A stretch of DNA of 64,000 nucleotides from Manis javanica (taxonomy: Eukaryota > Chordata > Mammalia > Pholidota > Manidae), in contig NC_133161.1 of NCBI RefSeq assembly GCF_040802235.1, positions 45,435,001 to 45,499,000 of the forward strand, given 5' to 3'. Below the pieces are notes generated by a model, which was given only the letters and a program-made list of their open reading frames with translations, made no database searches and was not told where the DNA came from. Positions 33,446-45,154 of the stretch are shown in pieces. Position 1 is the first letter of the stretch; every line of letters begins with the position of its first letter. A program made the translations under genes and the position numbers.

Positions 33446-35236
33446 GGTGATAGAGATAGTTTGCAGAGCTGGTACAAGTGACCGTTGGAAGAGCTTCCCT
33501 TCTTGTTGGTTTATGGCCTTCTCCTGGGAGAATAGCGACCTCTAGTGGCTTATGCTTGTCAGCTGTGCGCAGACAGGGCTTCTGCTACCTGCCCAGTTGC
33601 TATGGGGTTTATCTCCGCTGTTGCTGTGGGCTTGCCCTGGCTGGGGCTGTTCCTCCAAAATGGTGGAGCCCCGTTGGAGGGGGAGCGGCCGGGAGGCTAT
33701 TTACCTCCGTAAGGGGCCTCTGTGCTCCCTGCTTCCCAGGGGGTTAGAGTGCCCAGAGATCCCCTGATATTCCCTGCCTCTGGTCTAAGTGACCTGTCCT
33801 GCCCCTTTAAGACTTCCAAAAAGCACTCTCCAAACCAAAACAACAACAGCAACAATGAGAGAGGGAACAGAAAGAAAAAAAAAGGAAAAAACACGCAATT
33901 TTTTTCTTTTTTTGTCCTCAGGTGCCGGTCCCAGGCACCCGCTCACTGGTCCTGCTGCCCTGTCTCCCTAGCACCAGGGTCCCTGTCCTTTCAAGGCTTC
34001 CAAAAAGCACCCACCCACCGGTCCCGCAGGGAAAGAATGCTCGATATTCTTTGTCCTCAGGCGCTGGTCCCAGGCACCCGCTCACCAGTCCCGCCGCCCT
34101 GCCTCCCTAGCACCGGGGTCCCTGTCCCTTTAAGGCTTCCAAAAAGCACTCGCCAAAAAGAGAGAAAAAAAGGGGAAAACGCGCAATTTCCTCCGTCCTC
34201 AGGTGCCGGTCTCAGGCACCCGCCCACCGGTCCCACAGGGAAAAACGCGGGATATTCTTTGTCCTCAGGTGCCGGTCCCAGGCACCCGCTCACCAGTCCC
34301 TCCGCCCTGCCTCCCTAGCACCGGGGTCCCTGTCCCTTTAAGGCTTCCAAAAAGCACTCGCCAAAAAGAGAGAAAAAAAGGGGAAAACCGCACGATTTCC
34401 TCCGTCCTCAGGTGCCGGTCTCAGGCACCCGCCCACCGGTCCCACAGGGAAAAACGCGGGATATTCTTTGTCCTCAGGTGCCGGTCCCAGGCACCCGCTC
34501 ACCAGTCCCGCCGCCCTGCCTCCCTAGCACCGGGGTCCCTGTCCCTTTTAGCCTTCCAAAAAGCACTCGCAAAAAAGAGGAAAAAAAAGGGGAAAAATGC
34601 GCGATTTCCTCTGTCCTCAAGTGCCGGTCTCAGGCACCCGCCCACCGGTCCCGCAGGGAAAAACGTGGGATATACTTTGTCCTCAGGCGCCCGCTCACCA
34701 GTCCTGCCGCCCTGCCTCCCTAGCACCGGGGTCCCTGTCCCTTTAAGGCTTACAAAAAGCGCTCGCCAAAAAGAGAAAAAAAAAGGGGAAAAACGCACGA
34801 TTTCCTCCGTCCTCAGGCGCCGGTCTCAGGCTCCCGCCCACCGGTCCCGCAGGGAGAAATGCGGGATATTCTTTGTCCTCAGGCGCCAGTCCCAGGCACC
34901 TGCTCACCGGTCCCGCCACCCTGCCTCCCTAGCAACGGGGGCCCGTCCCTTTAAGGCTTCCAAAAAGAACTTGCCAAAAAAACCCGCTCCGGTTTCTTTC
35001 CACCCGCCGGGAGCCGGGGGAAGGGGTGCTCAGGTCCCGCCGGGCCGGGGCTTGTATCTTACCCCCTTCGAAAGGTGCTGGGTTCTTGCAGGTGTGGATG
35101 TGGTCTGGATGTTGTCCTGTGTCCTGTGGTCTCTATTTTAGGAAGATTTTTCTTTGTTATATTTTCATAGCTCTATGTGTTTTTGGGAGGAGATTTCCAC
35201 TGCTCTACTCACGCCGCCATCCTGGCTCCGCCCCCC
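33446..35236 (-). promoter_or_regulatory. L1-B 5'UTR with ~210-bp tandem monomers
   Basis: The leader is 1.79 kb. Anchors of the repeated unit fall at 33997, 34136, 34344, 34553, 34749 (cttac variant) and 34957, one unit more than copy A. Spacings are 139, 208, 209, 196 and 208 bp. Promoter role is inferred from L1 5'UTR position. Confidence 0.75.
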
Positions 35237-35252
35237 TACTTTCAGTTTTTTT

Positions 35253-37230
35253 GTGAGTTCTTTTTGATTTTTCTACACAGGAAATCGTGTCATCTGTGAA
35301 CAAAAAGAGTTTTATGTCTTTCTTCCCAATCAGTATAATTTTTATTTCCTTTTCTTTCCCTATTTGCAAGGACTTCCAGTATCACATTAAAAGTTGTGGT
35401 AAGAGGGGAGGACATCCCTGCTTTGTAACTGATCTTCGTGGGAAAGCTTTTAGTTTCTCACCATTAAGTATGATGTTAGCTGTAGGTTTTTGCAAATAGT
35501 CTTTATTAAGTTGAGAAAGTTCTCCTCTATTCCCAGTTTACTGAGTTTTTATCATGAATGGAAACAGTGCTTTTTCTGTATCTATTGATATTGTCATTTT
35601 TCTTTTGTAGCCTGTTGATGTGATGGATTACATTAATTGATTTTCAAATGTTGAACCAGTCTTGCATATCTGGGATAAATTCCACTTGGTCATGGTGTAT
35701 AATTCTTTTTATACACTTTTCAATTTGATTTGTTGATATTTTGTTGAGGATTTTTACATTTACATTCCTAGCCTTTTATTTTTAATCTATATCTTGTATG
35801 TAAAGTAGGCTTCTCATAGCACATAATTTGGTCTTTTAAAAATCCTATCTGACAATCTGTGCCTTGTAAGTCATCTTTTAGACCATTTACATTATTATCA
35901 GGTCAGTTGGAATTGGGGCCATAGTTTTATTATTTTTCTGATTGTTTCCTGTTTTGTTTAATACTTTGTTCTCCCTTTTCCTGTCTTCTTTTGGATTACA
36001 TGATTATACTTTATTTATTGAATTTTTTGCTATTATCTCTTGGTATTTTTTCATTAGTTGCTCTATGGATTATGATATAAATATCTAATTTTTCAGTCTA
36101 CTTAGAATTAACATTTTACCATTTCAAGTAAAACATGCAAGTCTAAAGCCATATAAGTCCTTTTAGTCTTTATATTAGTTTTCATATGTATAACATCTAC
36201 ATACAATGACCACCCCCACTGACAATGTAATGTTTGCTGCCAACAGTCATACACATTTTAAAGAACTTGAGAGAAAAACAGTCTATTGTATTTACCCAGA
36301 TATTTATCATTTCTGTTGCTTTTCCTTTAATCATGATGTTCTAAGTTTCCCCTGGTATCACTTCCCTATAGCATTTCTTTAATAATAGTTTTCCTTCATC
36401 TAAGGATGTTTTTATTCTGACTTCACTTTTGACGAGTATTTCATTGGATATAGAATCTGTGTTGATAATTCTTTACTTTCACCACTTTAAAGATGTTGTT
36501 CCACTGTCTTCTAGCCTCCATATTTTTTTATCAGAAATTCCAGATATTGAAATTGTTCTTTTCCTATTGCATTATTTTTTTCTCCTCTTGCTGCTTTTGG
36601 TATTTTCTTAGTTTTCAGCAGTTTCATTATGATGTTTGTGGCTATGTCTGTCTTTGAGTTCATACTGCTTGAACCTGGAAATTTGTAGCTTTCACCTAAT
36701 TTGGGAAGTTTTCGGTTATTTTTTTCAAACCCTTATTTTCACCAATGTCTTTCTCCTTACCCCTTATTCCTGCTCCAATGCCACAATGTTAGACCTTTTG
36801 TTATTGTCCCACAGGTCCCTGAGGTTTTATTCATTTTTCCCCCCATTTTTTTCTTTGTTCTTCAAATGAGATAATTTCTATTGGCTTATCTTCAAATTCA
36901 CTGATTCTTTCCTGTGTCATCTGTAGTCTACTGAACCCATCTACTGAACAATTTTTTTAAATTTCAGATATTGTATGTTTTAGTCCTAAAATGTCCATTG
37001 ACTCCTTTTTAATAGCTTATATTTCTCTGCCAAGAATCTCTACCTTTCTGTTTCAAGAGTACTCATTAATATCATGTTGGTCATTCAAGTTTTGTCTTCC
37101 TCCCTCAGTCTGCCTGCTATGATTTACTTTTCAGAGCCTTCAGGTGGTTGCTTTTAGTACTTTGCTTAGAGGTTTTAGTTGTAATCACTGGGAGAGAGGC
37201 TACAGTGGGGTCACTCCATCTTGACCCAAT
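35253..37230 (-). repeat. Ancient L1 (L1M type), segment 3 of 3
   Basis: It resumes the ORF2 reverse-transcriptase region directly after L1-B (cgtgtcatctgtgaacaaaa, gaggacatccctgctttgta, tggataaatt-like blocks). It then jumps at about 35765 to sequence resembling the ORF2 start and ORF1 (ttggtattttcttagttttcagc...), implying an internal deletion. It ends near an AAC-repeat at 37231-37250. Confidence 0.75.
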
Positions 37231-37249
37231 AACAACAACAACAACAAAA

Positions 37250-38950
37250 ACAATTAGTAGGATGCCAAGTGAACTGTCAGTTTTATGCTAGCAAACATTT
37301 CTTTAGAAATTTTGCCAATAAGGTGTTAAGAGGAAACCGTAAGTTTGTAATCTTATTGTTTCACAGACAAAAATAAAAAGAAATCATCACATTGTAAATT
37401 TTTAAAAATCTATAACGAAATGCTGCTGTGTACATATGCAGAAAAACAAGTGGCTACTTAAATACATCATAGAAAATTAAGCCAAAAGTAAACAAAAAAC
37501 TGAAAGAAGGGTACGTTTTCATCAACCATAAGAGGAGAAAACTAATGACTACAATTAAGTAGGTAAGGAATGGGAGAAGCAAAAACTAAGTCCCCTTTTC
37601 AGCCTTAGTTTCCTTTTCTACAGAATTATAGCATGAGCTTAACAGTCTCTAGCAGTCTCCTTCAGCCTTCAAAACCTGTAAACCTCTACCTAAACACAAA
37701 GTAACAGAAAACTCAATTCTTTCCCAGAATCTTTCAAGAGAAAGAAACTAATGTCAAGAAAGTAAAGTGAGATCAAATTTCTTACCAGGATAGACAATCT
37801 TTCTGAAGTGGTAAGTCAAGACTTAATTTATTCACCATAAATTATGGTTGAGGTATTCATAACCTATATACATTGTATTATGTACAAAGATATGATAATG
37901 GTGAAAAAAATCTACCATTTTTAAATTGAAACTCAGCACAATTATTGACCTCTGATCTCGCCTTGGTGTTTTCCACTGTCCAGCCCTGCGAGCTCAGCCT
38001 CATCAGAGCCCTCCCCCATAACTCAGCTTCCCTCGGGGAGCTCCAGACAAGACAGTGGATAATAAAATCTTTGGGTTCCTCTGCCAGGTCAGTTGGTAGA
38101 AGTTTTGCTGCAGCTGGGGAGGATGAAAAAGAAGAGACACCCCTAATTGCAGCAGATAATAACCAAGCATTAGCTGAATTATAGGTTTCTTAATTTACCA
38201 TTAATTAATTCACAAAGCATTTTATGAGCACTTATAATCAGCCAGACTTGAAGATTTAGAGAAAAGAAGATTCCAGTCTTCAAAGACTGACAGTCTACTG
38301 GAGAGCCAGGCATGCAGATGGTGAGGAGACAAGCTATAATTACAATATAGTTCATCAAATTCTCTTTAGAACCTTCTGTTAGAGCCTGTTGTAAATCACC
38401 TGTCCTGTATGCTTTCCACTACCAAACTGGGTATTTATTTATTTGTTTGTTTTATTTCTTTGTCCTGGGTAATATCTCTTACACGTCCTACCATCTCTTT
38501 ATTCAGGAGAATAGGGTCAAGAAATTTTGGGTCAAGTTTAGATTCCTAACATCCAGATGTATCATATAGAGCATGCCACTTAATTACTCTGGGTATTATT
38601 TTCCAATTTATAAACAGAGAGCTCAACTAAACTTACTTGTAACATGTTATTTTCCTTCTGATTATATCTCTCATAACAAACCCAACAACCTCTTATCATC
38701 CTAGCTCCGAACGTGAAGGTCACTTCTGCCTATCCCTCCATGACAGTCACTAAGCCCTTTCCAATCACCCTCACTTCTATTCTTGGCTTCAACTTTCCAC
38801 TGTGCCCATACTGGGGCATCCAGTGTAAAATCATGGAAAGGACACACAATCAGGCAGATCTGACTCAAGACTTTTTTGCCATAATGTTCTAAGTTGATTA
38901 TTTATCTGTGAACCTTAGTTTATTCATCTGTGAAATGAAGGATAATGCCT
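37250..38950. other. PLEKHA8 intron 1, no recognised feature
   Basis: AT-rich intron sequence. An open stretch at 37945-38184 has no family resemblance and no splice support. Confidence 0.45.
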
Positions 38951-38959
38951 CCTTTCTGT

Positions 38960-39330
38960 ACTTCCTTCATCTTGACCCTGTATTTCAGTTTTCCCTCCTC
39001 ATCATGTTTCAGTCAGCTGAATCTTCCTTAAGTACTGTTTTTACCTGCTCTTTTCTCCTACTCAGAAACTCAAAGTGACTTCCTGCAATACCAACTAAAT
39101 TCTCAGGCTTGGCTTGGTTTAATGATCTAATCCCATGCAAACAATACCCCAGTATTTCCTCCTGCTCCCAGAAAAGAGCTTTCCTTTCTGGGGCTGCTGG
39201 TTTCTTCAATGAGGGTCACTACTGTTCCCTTATCTTCCTCCTTCTGTCCAGGACAATTCCACCCACCTTTTGGCCTTATCTCCTCCATGAAGTTTTCCCT
39301 GACCACTCCTGAAAAAGGATTATCTTCACT
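38960..39330 (+). repeat. Probable L2 LINE fragment
   Basis: The segment has the composition and blocks of L2 3' ends: repeated cttcctt, cctccatgaagttttccctg and accactcc. A related tail (gtctggtaaaaagttgatgc, tgaatgaatgattgac) appears near 39820-39880 and could be the end of the same element interrupted by other sequence. Confidence 0.5.
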
Positions 39331-39879
39331 TTTCTTAACAGGTATGCATGCCTGTTTGTTTTGACCAGTTTTACATCTTCCTCACAGTTTACTTTCTTCT
39401 CTCCTAACTTCTGGCTACTTACACTGGCCTCAGAAGTTGAAGGGCTGGTTGCCATCAAAGTTGTATATATTGGCCAACAGAGGCAGAGAAGCAACAGGAC
39501 ATCTGTGATATCAACCTGGATGACCAAAGACTTTAACACTGCAGTTGTCAGGGTGCCTCAAGTTTGTTTTTGAAGTACCAGTAAAGACACCAGAGGGTGA
39601 TAGGTATTACACCTAGGGACCACAAACATGCAATATGGTCTCTAAGCCTTGTCAAACTACATGGTCAGACCAACCACATGAAAACTTAAAGGTCAAAATC
39701 ATAAATTTAGTTTAGGAGGGTGTTCTCACAGTTGAGATGGATTTCCACCAATCTCTAATCTCTTTAGAAAAAGGATCATGTCTTAAAAACAATATCCCCA
39801 ACACCCACACAGAGAGTCTGGTAAAAAGTTGATGCTCAGTGTTTTTTGTCATTCACTCAGTGAATGAATGATTGACTAA

Positions 39880-40830
39880 ATGGGGGCTATTATACCGAGT
39901 TAAAAGTAGATTGTTGAAACCATTCCTTTGGTATTAAAAAATTAAGACAGAGCCATTCCTCTATCTGAAAGACATGGAGTAGATTCTCAAGCAAATTATA
40001 TCTAGGCATAGGAAAATGAGAGGCCAACCCTCTCTCAGGCTAACTCTGTAAGTACCATCAATTTCTCCATGTCTCCTGGTACTGTCACACCCTCCACAAG
40101 ACCACTTGAAATGGATCCAGGGAGACAAATGACCACAGCATTTTTTAGACTTACCCACTCTGTTTTTCATCTGTCTTATGTCCAACAATAGCTCCACTGC
40201 CTGTGTTTTTTTTTTCTGTCTGTTTTAAATCTATTCCTAATGGAATTTAGTAGGCTTTTGCTCACTTCTAAACAACATGAAAGTAATGGTAATAGGAAAT
40301 GGTAAGGATTAAACACAGAGTACAATATGAGAACAATGGTCCCCAGGCTTCTTCAATCTACATGCCATTTCAAATGACATAAGACTCCATGGATCACTCT
40401 TAGTACCTCCAGCCATACCACACAACAAAATCAGTGGGGAGACTAGTGCTGTTTTTGATGGAATGCTAATGATGCAATGGTCTAACATCTCTTACATTCC
40501 TTAACAAATTATTAATTCACTTTTGCTGGAAGCAAAATACAGGCCAGTGTCACAAAATTACATGATCTATAATCATCATTCATCCAAAAGGATGACTGAC
40601 ATAGGACTGCAGAAATCAATTCCAAAAATCTGAGTTTATTTGCATCTTTTCCTTTATATATACACCTCTCCAATTTCCAAAAGGATGATTTAAGGAGTTC
40701 AGGATACATATATTCTCAGTAGCCATGAGAAACCACAATTTGTACCAACTAATATAAACAAACTGAATTTTCTGGCATTATTAATCAAACAGCCATCTAA
40801 TTAACCTATCCTTAAGTGGACTATATACCA
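39880..40830. other. PLEKHA8 intron 1, no recognised feature
   Basis: No splice-supported exon and no identifiable repeat apart from a short T run near 40207. Confidence 0.4.
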
Positions 40831-40834
40831 AGCA

Positions 40835-41015
40835 GGTTCAAGTATGCTAGGGATTTCACCTTTATAACAAACCTGGTATGGCTATTATTCTTACTGTCAC
40901 CTTAAAACTGAGGCTCAGGGAGATCAAGTAACTTGCTCAAAGTGTCAGCACTGGTAAGTAGCAGAACAGAGGTTTGAACCCAGGGCTTTCTGACTCCAGC
41001 CTTTTGGCCTTTTGC
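40835..41015 (-). repeat. MIR SINE
   Basis: Reverse-oriented MIR: aaactgaggctcagggagat, aagtaacttgctcaaagtg, gaggtttgaacccagg and ctgactccag are the antisense counterparts of the MIR core. Confidence 0.8.
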
Positions 41016-41109
41016 ACTCAAGCATTCAAATATACTGGCCCATCACACTGTCACTGAAACCATGAATAAAGAGCTGAACATCACTGAACATTCATATGCA
41101 AACAATGAA

Positions 41110-41329
41110 GATGTACCCTTACCATACATCAAACACAAAAGCTAATTCCCAATGGATCAAAGACCTAAATGTAAAGTTTTATAACTAAAACTATAAAAAC
41201 TTTTAGAAAAAAACACAGGAATAAATCATGACCTTGTGGCAGGCAATGGTATCTTAAGATATGACTATAAAAGCACAAGCAATAAAATAAAAAATTGATA
41301 AACTGAACATAAAAATTTAAAAAATTTGT
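41110..41329 (+). repeat. Old L1 (L1M type), left part of an interrupted element
   Basis: Plus-strand ORF2 C-terminal sequence (ccaatggatcaaagacctaa, atgtaaagttttataactaa, gaaaaaaacacaggaataaa). It is interrupted after 41329 by the tail insertion and resumes at 42201. Confidence 0.85.
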
Positions 41330-42200
41330 TACAACCCTTAAATAGAATTCGTGCCTCATATCGAATTTACCGAGTATCATAATTCCTCCAGATGGTAAAG
41401 ATATCTCGAGACAAGTGCTGGGCATAGAAGCCACAGGGCATAAATCTGCAAAGAAGTAAAAAGCTAACCTTTTCAAACAATATGGCTTCTCTCTCACTTA
41501 CCAACTTTACATCTCCCTGTATGACCCCGGAAGACGACTGGTTAGCCAGAGACGGGTAAGATTCCTCAAGGGAGGAACAACCTAAGACAGGCACAGTCGC
41601 AGGGGGGCCATCAGGTGAGAAATTGGGGATCAACAGTGGTGAGGCTTAGAACCTCACCCCCCCTATTTTGAGAGAAATCTGCATCCGTGGATGTTTTAAG
41701 GCCCTTGTCTAGCTTGGATTAACACATAGTCTACAGGCACACACCTGATCATCTACAATTGCTCTCTTACAACACTAAACTATGTTTTCTACCTTTATCT
41801 TGCATCTACCTACCACTTCAGCATTTTATTAAAAATAATAATAATAATAATAATAAAGGGAGAAATGTGGGATCCACATATAAATCAAGTATAAAAAGAA
41901 AACGAATATTCATATTTGACCTGATTGTTTATAATTCATAATGCGTGATCAAAACCGAAAGTTTCTGTGATGAATGCCCTTGTACTGTTCACCATGTAAG
42001 AACTTATTCACTATGTAAGAATTCGTTCACCATGTAAGAACTTGCTCGTTATGCTTCAGAAGATTGGAGACTGACGAGAATTAGGCTGGGGGTGGATTAA
42101 TGATTGTGCATTGAGCATTGATCCCCCTATACAGAATTTTATTGTTGTTAACAACCACTTGATCAATAAATATGAGAGATGCCCTCTCACAAAAAAAAAA
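41330..42200 (+). mobile_element. 5'-truncated insertion of the env-LTR L1 tail
   Basis: About 870 bp that match, in opposite orientation, the distal tail of L1-A (16638 to about 17510) and L1-B. It ends with the 323-bp LTR (41866-42188), the polypurine tract (41855-41865), AATAAA at 42165-42170 and an A tail. The 17-mer aaatttaaaaaatttgt flanks it (41313-41329 and 42201-42217; the first As overlap the tail). This is an L1-type retroinsertion. It lacks all L1-coding sequence, so it is a severely 5'-truncated copy of the chimeric L1 or an independently mobilised retroviral 3' end. It shows several substitutions against A and B, so it may be somewhat older. Confidence 0.9.
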
Positions 42201-42217
42201 AAATTTAAAAAATTTGT

Positions 42218-43205
42218 GCTGAAAAATGATATTATCAAGAAAGTGAAAAGCAATCTACTGAATAGGAAAAAGTATTTGCAAATCATGTATCTGATAAGGA
42301 ATTCATATCCAGAATAAAGAACTCTTACAATTCCATAATGAAAAAATAAGCAACTCAATTAACAAATGGGCAAAGGATGTGAAAACAGACATTTTTACAA
42401 AGAAGATATACAAATGGCTAACAAGCACATGAAAAACTGATCAACCTCATTAGTCATTAGGAAAATATAAGTGAAAACCACAATGAGATACCACTTAATA
42501 CTCACTAGGATGGATATAATAAAAAAGACAGACAGTAACAAGTATTGGCAAGGATGTGGAGAAATAGGAATCTTCTTTCATAATGGATAAAATGTAAAAT
42601 GGTAGAGCAACTTTAGAAAATAGTTTGGCAGTCCCCCAAACTGTTAAACAAAGAGTTAACATAGGACCAAGCAAGTCCACTCTGAGGCTTACATTCAAAA
42701 GAAATGAAAACATGTCAACACAAATGTTCACAGTACCATTATTCATAATAAGCTAACAAAAGAAAGAAAAAAAGTGGAGCAACCCAAATGTCCATCAAAT
42801 GATGGATAAACATAATATGGTATGTCCATACAATGGAATATTATTTCTTAATAAAAAGTAATGAAGCACTGACACACGATACAGCACTGATGAACCCAAG
42901 AGACATTATGCTAGGTAAAAAGAAGTCAGTCACAAAAGACCACATAATGTATGATATGAAATGTCTAGAATAGGCAAATTTATACAGATAGAAAATAAGT
43001 GGTTGTCAGGGCAAGAGAGGTGGGGTAAGAGTGACTGCGAATGGGTACTTTGATTTTTTTGGGGGGATAATGCAAAGGTTTTAAAGCTGATTATAGTGAT
43101 GGTTGTACTTTGTTAGTATACTAAAAACCACTAAGTAGTGCACTTTAATGGGTGAAATTTATGATAGGTGAATTATCTCAATGAAGATCCTAAAAAAACA
43201 GTAAC
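42218..43205 (+). repeat. Old L1 (L1M type), right part: ORF2 C-terminus and 3'UTR
   Basis: It continues the element at 41110-41329 with atctgataaggaattcatat, acaaatgggcaaaggatgtg and aggatgtggagaaatag, then an L1M 3'UTR (ggtgggg..., ttatagtgatggttgtac, aattatctcaatga) to about 43205. Confidence 0.88.
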
Positions 43206-43754
43206 AAAAACGGCTGACCTATGGTTGTGAGACCATGAGAATCTTGCTCTGAATCACTCACATTCCAGATGTCCTCCGGTTTACACAGCACAAACATACA
43301 CAAACAAGAGTCACCTTCTACCACCTGACACACACAATTATAACACCTCCTCAGACAACCATTTGGTCAGCACGATGCAAGTTTTTATTTTTGGAATGCA
43401 GTGCTGCAATGTACATAATATGGTATATCCATACAATGTACATCCTAATCTTCTGGAGGGGCTCAAGAAACCTGCAGTTGGCTGATCTCATGGCAGCATT
43501 CCTGTCTGTTGAGTGGACAGGAAAGTAACCTAAAACTGAAAAGTAGAAAATTCACAGCACAGCTCGGAAAATTTCCTTGTGAACAAAACATATGCACAAC
43601 AGTGGGCAAAGTCTTCCTTACTCCTGAACTCCTTCCCACCTCCCACCCCCAAAAAGAATCCGCTATTCTAGGTCAGAAACTTTAAATATAGGTGCATTAT
43701 GAATCAGCTCGAATTATATAATTATCAAGCAGGAAGGACCTTTAAAAATGTTAC
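43206..43754. other. PLEKHA8 intron 1, no recognised feature
   Basis: Nothing assignable was seen. Confidence 0.4.
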
Positions 43755-43945
43755 ATAGTGGAGCACTGACTCTGGAACAACTTACTAACTGTGTGACCTT
43801 GGATCAGTTCCTTCACCTTTGTGTCCCAATGTCTTCATCTGGAAAATGGGAATAATAAAGGCAACAGCTTCTTAAAATTGCTGTGAAGGTTAAATGAGCT
43901 ACTATGTAAAATGTTTAGAACATTATAAGTGTTAAGTTTTTATTA
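43755..43945 (+). repeat. MIR SINE
   Basis: Plus-strand MIR: gactctggaacaacttact, tgtgtgaccttggatcagt, catctggaaaatgggaataa and gaaggttaaatgagcta match the core and 3' half. Confidence 0.85.
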
Positions 43946-44669
43946 CTCTTAAAATATTAACTGGTGAATCTCATCATTTTGATGGAGGAAGGCACTAAAG
44001 CTCAGAAAGGTCAAGTGACTCTGAAGCTTGTAGTGATGGAGCTGGTATCAGACTTGAAGTCTCTCTGACTCTTCAATTAATGTTCTACTACAGAGCATTA
44101 CGTTATAACCACACATGTGTAATATCCCTTCATTAACTTCTAGGGCTTGAAAGATACAAATGACAAACATACAGTGCCTAGTGCTATGTCTTACACAATA
44201 GGTATTTGGGAAATGTTTAATCCATTCCATCTTTAATTCCAGGTTTAATTTTCTAATATCTGAAGAGAGGGCTTGACACTAAATCCTGCAATGTCCAATG
44301 TTCTTCTGCTCAAAGGGAAGGATGGCTCAGAACTGTGGAAGAAAATAAGTATATACCTTTTTTTTCTTTCATTTTCCTCTGAAGGAACACAGTGTACCTG
44401 AGTATGCCTAGTTTATTAGGGAAAAGAGATTTTTCTTCCTTCCTCTTTCTGTATTTTAGCAGTACATTCATGTAAGCAACTTAAGATTCTATTCGCAGGG
44501 CCTGATGATTTTCCAATTTTCAGTAATGGATTATCAGTTTAATTGAACAGGCAAAATAAGCTCACAAAAAACTGTAAGTTAGCAAAAACCAGTAAATGCA
44601 GCCAAAATATGCTTTTAAACAATCTCACCTTACACACACATACACATACAAAATCACTCCATAGTGTTT

Positions 44670-45150
44670 AAGCCGGCCTATGAAGTCCTGCATTATCAGA
44701 CCTCCCACCCACCCCTGCAGCCCTGCTGGAGCTGCACTACTCCCAGCGCTCCTGCAATGCGGGTGTTCCTTTCCTCTCCTCAAACTCCCCAGTCTCTATC
44801 CTGCTTTAGGGCCTTGACACTGACATTCCCTGTGCCTACAGTTCTTCCTTATAGGCTCCAGCTGCACCTTGGCCTTGGTTTTGCCACCTAGCTAGCTTCT
44901 ATTTACACTTCAGGCTCCACTTATATCTTTTCTTCAAAGAGTCCTTCCCCAGCAACCCAAACTAGCCTCTTCTCTTCCTCCTCCCTCAAATCATGCACAT
45001 GTGGAACATGCTTCTAACCACTTATCCAATGAATGTCTTTCTCCCCCATGAAAATGTAAGCTCAAGGAAGGCAGGTGCTATGTCTGTCTTGTTCACCATG
45101 GCTTGCCCTGTGCCTACCAGTAGCCAGCACAGAGCAGGTGGTGAATGAAA
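44670..45150 (+). repeat. L2 LINE 3' region
   Basis: Plus-strand L2 blocks: ttagggccttgacactgaca, ttccctgtgcctacagttct, aaaatgtaagctcaaggaag, gcaggtgctatgtctgtctt and gtgcctaccagtagccagc, ending before gtgaatgaaa. Confidence 0.8.
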
Positions 45151-45154
45151 TCAA

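Larger units (their letters stand above)
26349..35236 (-). mobile_element. Young full-length L1 copy B with retrovirus-derived 3' tail
   Basis: About 8.89 kb, same strand and structure as copy A. The target duplication tactttcagttttttt flanks it at 26333-26348 and 35237-35252, different from that of copy A, so it is an independent insertion and not a segmental duplication. The 5' end keeps a G-run followed by CGGAGCC, which is lost in copy A, but the YY1-type motif reads CAGGATGGCGGC. Relative to A it has one more 5'UTR unit, one fewer ORF1 coiled-coil repeat, a 4-bp deletion in ORF1 and a 1-bp insertion in ORF2. The poly(T) end is interrupted by a G at 26351. Confidence 0.93.

Noticed and set aside
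16613..35236. Copies A and B as a segmental duplication
   Set aside because: Their target duplications differ, and the ancient L1 between and around them is not duplicated, so they are independent insertions.
37945..38184. 79-codon frame resembling a possible exon
   Set aside because: It has a reasonable composition but no known family, no acceptor or donor forming a gene with neighbours, and it is inside PLEKHA8 intron 1 on the opposite strand.
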